From Actinomycetota bacterium (lineage in GTDB: Bacteria > Actinomycetota > Acidimicrobiia > Acidimicrobiales > BP-101), in assembly GCA_030838265.1 (NCBI GenBank), contig JAUTXA010000036.1, forward strand, positions 1 through 37,158: a stretch of DNA of 37,158 nucleotides. Reading direction: 5' to 3'. This document shows, piece after piece, positions 16,667 to 22,644 of this stretch. Below the pieces are notes generated by a model. That model was not told the DNA's origin, ran no database searches, and was given only the letters and a program-made list of their open reading frames with translations. Each line of letters opens with the position of its first letter. The first letter of the stretch is position 1. The position numbers were made by a program, and so were the translations under genes.

Positions 16667-16707
16667 TGCCTGACTTGAGAAAGTATCTAGTCACAACGTA
16701 GTCACAA
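16667..16707 (-). promoter_or_regulatory. Candidate promoter for the CAP gene (TTGTGA - 16 bp - TACTTT)
   Basis: On the minus strand a TTGTGA (-35-like) is followed after 16 bases by TACTTT (-10-like), about 36 bases before the CAP ATG. The -35 lies inside an 11-bp tandem repeat, so a bound regulator could control it. No clear ribosome-binding site was seen. Confidence 0.35.
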
Positions 16708-16708
16708 C
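16688..16708. repeat. Tandem direct repeat TAGTCACAAC x2 at 11-bp spacing, candidate operator
   Basis: TAGTCACAAC occurs at 16688-16697 and again at 16699-16708, one helical turn apart, in the 184-base gap between the divergent CAP and ABC-exporter genes. It overlaps the candidate CAP promoter and lies about 60 bases upstream of the exporter -10 box, a suitable place for a regulator controlling either side. Confidence 0.45.
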
Positions 16709-16770
16709 CGGAATGCCCGATTGGTGGACCGGAAGAGCCCGACCGAAGGGGTCAGAAGGGGCGCCGGTGG

Positions 16771-16776
16771 TAAGGT
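16771..16776 (+). promoter_or_regulatory. Candidate -10 box (TAAGGT) for the ABC exporter operon
   Basis: TAAGGT fits TANNNT, and identical TAAGGT stands before the gene at 11040. Here the start codon is about 50 bases downstream and has a Shine-Dalgarno, so this would be a led transcript. Confidence 0.33.
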
Positions 16777-16808
16777 CCGAACCGGTTTCCAGGCGTGCTC
16801 GCCCAAGC

Positions 16809-16814
16809 AAGGAG
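16809..16814 (+). promoter_or_regulatory. Shine-Dalgarno (AAGGAG) before the Wzm-like permease gene
   Basis: A strong AAGGAG lies 13 bases before the GTG at 16828. It argues against the in-frame GTG at 16795, which lies upstream of it. Confidence 0.5.
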
Positions 16815-16827
16815 TGCTGCGAGACCA

Positions 16828-17646
16828 GTGTCGATCGATACCGCTCCGGCGGCGCGCATGGGCGAGCTGTGGAGCGCCCGGCAGCTTCTGCGCAACCTCA
16901 CGGTGCGCGAGCTCAAGGTCCGCTACAAGCGGTCGGCCATCGGGTTCCTCTGGAGCCTGGTGAACCCATTGCTGCAGATGGCGGTTTTCTCGCTGGTCTT
17001 CGGCAAGTTGTTCAGCGCCAGCAAGACCATCCCCCAGTTCCCCATCTTCTTCATCGTCGCTTTCCTCCCGTGGGCCTTCTTCCAGGGCTCGGTGCAGAAC
17101 TCGACGGGCGCCATCGTGGGCAACGCCAACCTGGTCAAGAAGGTGTACTTCCCCCGCGAGGTGCTCCCGGTGGCGACGATGCTGGCCCAGTTCGTCCACC
17201 TGCTCCTGGCTGAGCTGGTGCTCTTCGTCGTCCTGGCCATCGGGGGCAACGACTTCCTGCCCTACCTCCCGGTGTTCGTCATCGCCACCGTCATCGTGGT
17301 GGTGCTGGCCACCGGCTTCGCCATGCTCTTCGCCGCTCTCAACACCGCGTTCCGCGACGTCCAGGAGCTATCCGGCGTCCTGTTCCTCGTGTGGTTCTAC
17401 GCCACCCCGGTCGTCTATCCGCTGAGCCTGGTGCCGTCCAAGTGGCGTTGGGTGCTCAGCCTCAACCCCATGACCCACGTGGTGCGGCTCTACCGCTACG
17501 CCCTCTACCCGGTGCCGCGGGCGGGCGGGTTCGCCTGGCCCCCGGTCACGGTGGTCGCCGCCGGCGCCGCCTTTGCCGTCGCCGCCCTCGTGCTCGGCTA
17601 CGTGGTCTTCGGCCGCATGGCCGCCAACTTCGCCAAAGAGGTCTGA
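16828..17646 (+). CDS. wzm: Polysaccharide ABC exporter, permease subunit (Wzm/TagG type)
   Basis: Integral membrane half of an ABC-2 exporter that moves lipid-linked polysaccharide or teichoic acid-like chains across the membrane. It has 272 residues with about six transmembrane segments. The N-terminal amphipathic region LRNLTVRELKVRYKRSAIGF followed by LWSLVNPLLQM is diagnostic of the Wzm/TagG family; VYFPREVLPVA and the late SLNPMTHVVRLYRYALY are also conserved. GTG at 16828 was chosen because an AAGGAG lies upstream; GTG 16795 and ATG 16858 are alternatives. It overlaps the ATPase gene by one base (TGATG). The CAP gene is divergent. The exported polymer is inferred to be made by the surrounding glycosyltransferases. 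Confidence 0.93.
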   Translation: MSIDTAPAARMGELWSARQLLRNLTVRELKVRYKRSAIGFLWSLVNPLLQMAVFSLVFGKLFSASKTIPQFPIFFIVAFLPWAFFQGSVQNSTGAIVGNANLVKKVYFPREVLPVATMLAQFVHLLLAELVLFVVLAIGGNDFLPYLPVFVIATVIVVVLATGFAMLFAALNTAFRDVQELSGVLFLVWFYATPVVYPLSLVPSKWRWVLSLNPMTHVVRLYRYALYPVPRAGGFAWPPVTVVAAGAAFAVAALVLGYVVFGRMAANFAKEV

Positions 17647-18851
17647 TGGCGGAGCTGGCCCCGGGCTCGGTGGTGGTGCGCGACCTGTGGGAGTCGTTCA
17701 CCATCTACCACGACCGCCCGGTGAGCCTGAAGGACCGCCTGGTCGGGAAGCGCAAGACCTCGACCGAGCAGTTCTGGGCCCTCAAGGGGGTGAGCGTCGA
17801 GGTCGAGCCGGGCGAGACCCTGGCCCTCGTCGGGGCCAACGGCTCGGGCAAGTCGACCCTGCTCAAGGTCATGGCCCGCATCCTCGAGCCCGACAAGGGG
17901 TCGGTCGATATCGGGGGCCGGCTGGCCGCCCTGCTCGAGGTCGGCGCCGGCTTCCACGGCGACCTGACGGGACGGGAGAACGTCTACCTCAACGCCTCCA
18001 TCCTCGGCTTCGGCCGCAGGGAGGTCGACCGCATCTTCGACGACATCGTCGCCTTCGCCGAGCTCGAGCGCTTCATCGACACGCCGGTGCGCACGTACTC
18101 GTCGGGGATGTACGTGCGTCTCGGCTTCGCCGTCGCCATCCACCTCGATCCCCACATCCTGCTGGTCGACGAGGTCCTGGCCGTGGGCGACGCCCGCTTC
18201 CAGGCTCGCTGCTTCGACCGCATCCGGGCCCTGCAGCGCGAGGGCCGCACGATCATCTTCGTCACCCACGACACCGACCTGGCCGCGTCGCTGTGCAAGC
18301 GGGCCGTGCTGCTGGTCGAGGGCGAGATCGATCAGATGGGCCCGAGCCACCTCGTCGTCGACCGCTACCGCGAGCTCTACACCGCCGAGGGCACGCATGA
18401 CATGGGCCACTTCACCGGCGGTGAGGTCCACGGCACCGGCGACATGCGGCTCAGTGGCATTCGGCTCATCACTGAGGCGGGCGACCCGGTCGTGAAGGTC
18501 GGTGAGGCCCTGTCGGTCACCTACGCGGCCGAGGCCACGACCGAGATCGAGCGCCCGGTGTTCGGCCTCATCGTGCGGGCCCCTGATGGCACCTACCTCT
18601 ATGACACCAACACCTTGTGGCGGAACCACGACACCGGGACCTACCGCTCGGGCGACAAGGTGGTCGTGCGCTTCGACCTGAAGGCTCACCTCTTGCCAGG
18701 GATGTACCTGATCACGGTGGCCGCGGCCAACGAGGACGGGCGCGTGGCGTATGACTGGCACACCGATGTGCTGGCCTTCGAGGTTCGGGGCAACACCCAC
18801 GCGCGGGGCATCGCCGCCCTCGACGCCGACGTCACCATCGAGGCCCTGTGA
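17646..18851 (+). CDS. wzt: Polysaccharide ABC exporter, ATPase subunit with Wzt C-terminal domain
   Basis: ATP-binding half of the exporter, 401 residues. The nucleotide-binding domain (about 1-250) shows Walker A GANGSGKST (63-71), signature YSSGM (151-155), Walker B ILLVDE (171-176) and switch His208. Residues from about 265 form a second beta-rich domain (GDMRLSGIRLI, VFGLIVRAPDGTYLYDTNT) like Wzt_C. In O9a-type systems that domain binds the modified non-reducing end of the finished chain and couples chain completion to export. Its presence suggests that this polymer too is capped before export. The ATG overlaps the permease stop; its stop overlaps the GTG of the methyltransferase gene. 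Confidence 0.94.
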   Translation: MAELAPGSVVVRDLWESFTIYHDRPVSLKDRLVGKRKTSTEQFWALKGVSVEVEPGETLALVGANGSGKSTLLKVMARILEPDKGSVDIGGRLAALLEVGAGFHGDLTGRENVYLNASILGFGRREVDRIFDDIVAFAELERFIDTPVRTYSSGMYVRLGFAVAIHLDPHILLVDEVLAVGDARFQARCFDRIRALQREGRTIIFVTHDTDLAASLCKRAVLLVEGEIDQMGPSHLVVDRYRELYTAEGTHDMGHFTGGEVHGTGDMRLSGIRLITEAGDPVVKVGEALSVTYAAEATTEIERPVFGLIVRAPDGTYLYDTNTLWRNHDTGTYRSGDKVVVRFDLKAHLLPGMYLITVAAANEDGRVAYDWHTDVLAFEVRGNTHARGIAALDADVTIEAL

Positions 18852-19714
18852 CGAGCGACGACCTCGAGCTGTCGTACTACGAGTCGCGCCAGTTCGACGC
18901 CGAGCACATCTGGCAGGTCCGCAGCCACTACCTCCAGTTCGTCGAGGGGGCCTCGTTCCTCGTCGAGCTGGGCTCAGGCCGCGGCGAGTTCCTGGCCAAG
19001 GTGGCGGGCGGCATCGACCGCGTCCTCGGCGTCGACAGCGAGGCGGCGATGGTCGAGCGGGCCCGGGCGCTCGGCGTCGACGTCGTCCACGACGACGCCC
19101 TGCACTGGCTCGAGTCGACCGACGACCGGCCCGACGCCCTGGTCGCCGCCCACCTGGTCGAGCACCTGGCCGTCGAGGACGCCAGCCGCCTTTTCGAGGG
19201 GGCGGCGCGGGTGCTGGCCTCGGGCGGGGTGCTCGTCGCCGTGACGCCCAACCCGTCCTGCCTCTCAGTCCTGCTCCAGGACTTCTGGAGCGACCCAACC
19301 CACGTGCGCCCCTACACCCTCGACCTCCTCCAGTTTCTGACCCGCCGGGCCGGGCTCGAGGTGGTCGACGCCGGCGGCAACCCCCTCGACGTCCCCGGCC
19401 CACCCGCCCACCTGCCGGTCGACAACGTGATGACACCGTGGGGCGCGCCTTCGGCCGCCGTCGAGCCCGAGGCGCGGCGGACGCAGTCGCGCCTGAAGGC
19501 CGGGCTCACAGCCGGCGTGACCGCCGGCGTCGACGACGAGGTGGCCCGGCTGCGGCGCGCCGTCGAGCTGCTGGTCCACGACATGCACACCCTCGCCGGC
19601 CAGATCAACACGATCGGCCACCAGGCGGCCGAGGCGAGGGACGGCGTCAACCGGACCCTCGCCCACCTCTACGGCCCCAACGAGATCTACGTGGTCGCCC
19701 GCCAGCCGGCATGA
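18848..19714 (+). CDS. SAM-dependent methyltransferase with C-terminal helical tail, candidate chain-terminating enzyme
   Basis: Class I methyltransferase of 288 residues. Motif I is LVELGSGRGEFL (38-49), followed by the acidic GVDSEAAM (61-68), VAAHLVEHL (99-107) and GGVLVAVTPNP (126-136). Residues about 228-270 (EVARLRRAVELLVHDMH onward) are predicted helical with heptad-like spacing, resembling a short coiled coil. The gene sits between wzt and two glycosyltransferases, with GTGA and ATGA overlaps on either side. In WbdD-type systems a methyltransferase with a coiled coil caps the chain and sets its length. That role here is an inference; simple O-methylation of an internal sugar is the alternative. 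Confidence 0.85.
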   Translation: MTSDDLELSYYESRQFDAEHIWQVRSHYLQFVEGASFLVELGSGRGEFLAKVAGGIDRVLGVDSEAAMVERARALGVDVVHDDALHWLESTDDRPDALVAAHLVEHLAVEDASRLFEGAARVLASGGVLVAVTPNPSCLSVLLQDFWSDPTHVRPYTLDLLQFLTRRAGLEVVDAGGNPLDVPGPPAHLPVDNVMTPWGAPSAAVEPEARRTQSRLKAGLTAGVTAGVDDEVARLRRAVELLVHDMHTLAGQINTIGHQAAEARDGVNRTLAHLYGPNEIYVVARQPA

Positions 19715-21069
19715 CGCCCTTCGTTCGCGTCGTCGTCCTCAACTTCAACGGCGGAGACCTCACCACCGACTGCCTCACCCACCTCGAGCAGGTTGACTGG
19801 CCCGCCGACCGGCTCGAGCTGGTGATGGTCGACAACTCGCCCGCTGACGGCGTGGCCGAACGGGTGCGTCGCGACCACCCGACCGTCCGCATCGTCACCG
19901 CGCCCCGGAACCTGGGCTTCGCAGGCGGCAACGACTTGGCCCTGCGCGACCTCGGCGCCGCCGACTACGTCGCCCTCCTCAACAACGACGCCACCATCGA
20001 GCCGGGCTGGCTCCGCCCACTGGTCGCAGCTCTCGAAGCCGACCCGAGCCTGGCCGCGGCCAACTCGAAGATCGTGTTCGCGGCCGAGTTCGTCGAGGTC
20101 GAGCTGTCGACGTCGGGCTTCACACCGGGGCGGGGCGACCCGCGTGACCTGGGCGTGCGCCTCAGTGGCGTGCGGGTCGACGGCACCGACCAGTGGCGCG
20201 ACACGCAACGGGCCGAGGGGTGGTGGGGGATCGAGCACGGCGGGCCCGACGAGGTGACCTTCGAGTGGTCGAAGTCATCGGCTGTCCTGCGCGTCCCCGT
20301 GACGGTCGGCGACGATCGGTCCGCCTCGCGGCGCGTCGAGCTGAAGTTGGCGGCGGAGCGAGAAAAGTCGGTCACCATCGGCTCCGGTGACGAGTCGGTC
20401 TCGGTGACGGTGGGCCCCACGCCGGCCTGGCATGAGATCCCCCTGGGGGGCAAGGCCTTCGACGTCATCAACAACGTGGGGTCGGTCCTCATCGAGGGAG
20501 GGTGGGGGGCAGACCGCGGCTACCTCGAGCCCGACCGTGGCCAGTACGACGAAGCGGCCGAGGTCTTCGCCTGGTGCGGGGGCAGCGTCCTCCTGCGCCG
20601 CAAGTACCTCGACGAGGTTGGCGTCTTCGACGAGCGCTTCTTCCTCTACTACGAGGACTTCGACCTCTCGTGGCGCGGTCGCCTGGCCGGGTGGCGCTAC
20701 CAGTACGTCCCCGAGTCGCGGGTCCGCCACATCCACAGCGCATCGAGCGGTGAGGCGTCGGCCATCTTCCAGCACCACGTCGAGCGCAACCGGCTGCTCA
20801 TGCTGACCAAGAACGCACCGGCGTGGCTGGCCCGCCAGGCCGCCTTCCGCTTCGTCCTCTCGACCGCTTCGTACGGACGGCGCGACGTCGTCAGCCCCGT
20901 CCTGCGCGGCCACCGGCCCAACACCACGCTGACGGCGCGGCGCGTCCGCTCGTTCGTCGACTACCTTCGCCTCCTACCTCACGCCCTCCGGGAGCGGCGC
21001 CGGGTGCGGGCCCATCAGGTGGTGCCGGACGAGCAGCTGCTGTCGTGGGCCGTGCCCCCTCGATCATGA
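19711..21069 (+). CDS. Family 2 glycosyltransferase (rhamnosyltransferase-like) with an inserted beta-rich domain
   Basis: GT-A enzyme of 452 residues. The N-terminal half has VRVVVLNFNGGDLT, VMVDNSPADG, NLGFAGGNDLAL and the metal site LLNNDAT (Asp93). The acceptor half has FAWCGGSVLLRRKYL and ERFFLYYEDFDLSWRGR with the catalytic-type Glu315-Asp316, and the His-rich VRHIHS typical of rhamnosyltransferase-like GT2 enzymes. About 150 residues (roughly 125-275) are inserted between the halves; they are beta-rich and start SGFTPGRGDPRDLGVRL. The usual family has only a short link there. ATG 19711 overlaps the methyltransferase stop (ATGA), and the stop overlaps the next start. It likely adds rhamnose or another sugar to the growing chain. 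Confidence 0.88.
   Translation: MTPFVRVVVLNFNGGDLTTDCLTHLEQVDWPADRLELVMVDNSPADGVAERVRRDHPTVRIVTAPRNLGFAGGNDLALRDLGAADYVALLNNDATIEPGWLRPLVAALEADPSLAAANSKIVFAAEFVEVELSTSGFTPGRGDPRDLGVRLSGVRVDGTDQWRDTQRAEGWWGIEHGGPDEVTFEWSKSSAVLRVPVTVGDDRSASRRVELKLAAEREKSVTIGSGDESVSVTVGPTPAWHEIPLGGKAFDVINNVGSVLIEGGWGADRGYLEPDRGQYDEAAEVFAWCGGSVLLRRKYLDEVGVFDERFFLYYEDFDLSWRGRLAGWRYQYVPESRVRHIHSASSGEASAIFQHHVERNRLLMLTKNAPAWLARQAAFRFVLSTASYGRRDVVSPVLRGHRPNTTLTARRVRSFVDYLRLLPHALRERRRVRAHQVVPDEQLLSWAVPPRS
20083..20535 (+). other. Inserted beta-rich domain within the GT2 gene
   Basis: Residues about 125-275 interrupt the GT-A core. The order of blocks is F-x-P...DPRDLGVRLSGV first, then GWWGIE, FEWSKSSAVLRVPV and a Val-rich strand series. 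This is the reverse order of similar blocks in the neighbouring GT4 insert. Confidence 0.6.
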
Positions 21070-22637
21070 GGGTCGGCGTCTACAACAAGCACTGGGCCAC
21101 GGCCGGTGGGGGCGAGAAGTACGCGGCCTCGATGGCCATCGCCCTAAGGGACGGGAACGAGGTGACCCTGCTCGGCAACGACGCGATCGACACCGCCATG
21201 CTCGAGGAGCGTCTCCAGGTCGACCTGTCCGGGATGGCGACCGTCGACCTGGGTCCTGACCCCGGCGCGGCCAGCGAGGCGTCGGCCGACTACGACCTGT
21301 TCGTCAACGCCAGCTACGGCAGCGACGAGCCCAACCGGGCCAACCACGGGCTCTACGTCGTCTACTTCCCGTCGGGCGCCCACCCCGGCATCCAGGGCGT
21401 CGACCGGGCTGCGGTGCGGATCCTCGACCCCATCGCCCGCCCCCACGGTGCCGTGGTGCGCTGGGGTCGCGGCTTCTGGGCCCGCGACAGCGGCGCCGTC
21501 TTCTCATGGACAGCGGGCCGGGCTGTGATCTACGTCGAAGCCGCCGACGGGCTCGAGGTGCCGCTGCACCTGGCGTTCGGTGGCCATCGCCCCGAGGCGG
21601 CGGGCCCGACGGTGGCTCGCATCGCGGTCGAGGGCGAGCCGGTGGCGACGGTGCTGGTCGAGCCCGGCCGGCGACGGGCGTCAGTCGATGTGCCCGTGCG
21701 GGGCAGGGGGCCGAAGCACCCGGTCGCGGTCGAGATCCGAGCCGACACCTTCGTCCCCGCCGAGCTGGGGATGGGCGACGACCGACGACAGCTGGGCGTC
21801 CCTCTCACCCGGGCCGCCATCGGCCCGCGCTTCGGCAGCGCCCGCTCGCTGGGCCAGTGGGGGATCGCCCGCCTGGCCCAGCGGGTTCGGCCCAACGTGA
21901 ACCTGCTGCAGTCGATCCGCTTCCTCGACTCCTACGACCGACTGGTGTCGATCTCGGATTACACGACGTTGTGGACCAAGCGCTTCTGGGATCGCGATTC
22001 CGTGCTCCTGCACCCGCCAGTGACGCCACAGCCCCGCGGTGCCGGCGGCAAGGACAACATGATTCTGTCGGTGGGTCGCTTCTTCGCCCCCGAGCACGGG
22101 CACTCGAAGAAGCAGCTCGAGATGGTCAACGGCTTCCGTCTCCTGTGTGAGGGCGGCCTCACCGGCTGGGAGTACCACCTTGTCGGCGGGTGCAAGCCCG
22201 AGGACGAGCACTACCTGAACGATGTGCGGGCCGCGGCCGAGGGCCTGCCCGTCGTCTTCCACATCGGGGCCAGCGGGGCCGAGCTCCGCGACCTCTACTC
22301 GCGGGCCTCGATCTTCTGGCACGCCTCCGGTCTCGGCGAGGATCCGGCCCGCAACCCGGTGCGCTACGAGCACTTCGGCATCACCACCGTCGAGGCCATG
22401 TCGGCGGGCATCGTCCCCATCGTGATCGGCATGGCCGGTCAGCTCGAGGTGCTCGAGTCCGGCGTCGAGGGATACCACTTCCAGACCCTCGACGAGCTGG
22501 TGGCCCGCACGCGAGAGGTGGCGGGCGACGAAACCCTCCGCCGCCGTCTGGCCGATGCCGCCGTCGCCCGGGCCGCCCAGTTCTCGCCCGAGTGCTTCGC
22601 CGACCGGCTGGGCGAGATCGTCGCCACCCTCGGCTGA
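21066..22637 (+). CDS. Family 4 glycosyltransferase with an inserted beta-rich domain
   Basis: GT-B enzyme of 523 residues, over 100 longer than a usual GT4. It starts MRVGVYNKHWATAGGGEKYA (acceptor-domain Gly loop) and resumes at about residue 280 with LLQSIRFLDSYDRLVSIS. The donor domain has MILSVGRFFAPEHGHSKKQ, and the EX7E region is YEHFGITTVEAMSAG. Residues about 130-255 form a beta-rich insert (VFSWTAGRAVIYV, then TFVPAELGMGDDRRQLGVPL). The ATG overlaps the GT2 stop (ATGA); the frame is open upstream but lacks family similarity there. It is the last gene of the exporter operon. Donor and acceptor are unknown. Confidence 0.88.
   Translation: MRVGVYNKHWATAGGGEKYAASMAIALRDGNEVTLLGNDAIDTAMLEERLQVDLSGMATVDLGPDPGAASEASADYDLFVNASYGSDEPNRANHGLYVVYFPSGAHPGIQGVDRAAVRILDPIARPHGAVVRWGRGFWARDSGAVFSWTAGRAVIYVEAADGLEVPLHLAFGGHRPEAAGPTVARIAVEGEPVATVLVEPGRRRASVDVPVRGRGPKHPVAVEIRADTFVPAELGMGDDRRQLGVPLTRAAIGPRFGSARSLGQWGIARLAQRVRPNVNLLQSIRFLDSYDRLVSISDYTTLWTKRFWDRDSVLLHPPVTPQPRGAGGKDNMILSVGRFFAPEHGHSKKQLEMVNGFRLLCEGGLTGWEYHLVGGCKPEDEHYLNDVRAAAEGLPVVFHIGASGAELRDLYSRASIFWHASGLGEDPARNPVRYEHFGITTVEAMSAGIVPIVIGMAGQLEVLESGVEGYHFQTLDELVARTREVAGDETLRRRLADAAVARAAQFSPECFADRLGEIVATLG
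21453..21830 (+). other. Inserted beta-rich domain within the GT4 gene
   Basis: Residues about 130-255 separate the two halves of the acceptor domain. A W-x-A-x-V-like strand comes first and an F-x-P...DDRRQLGV block last. The D-x-R-x-LGV block also occurs in the preceding GT2 insert but at its beginning. Confidence 0.6.
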
Positions 22638-22644
22638 CCGAGGG

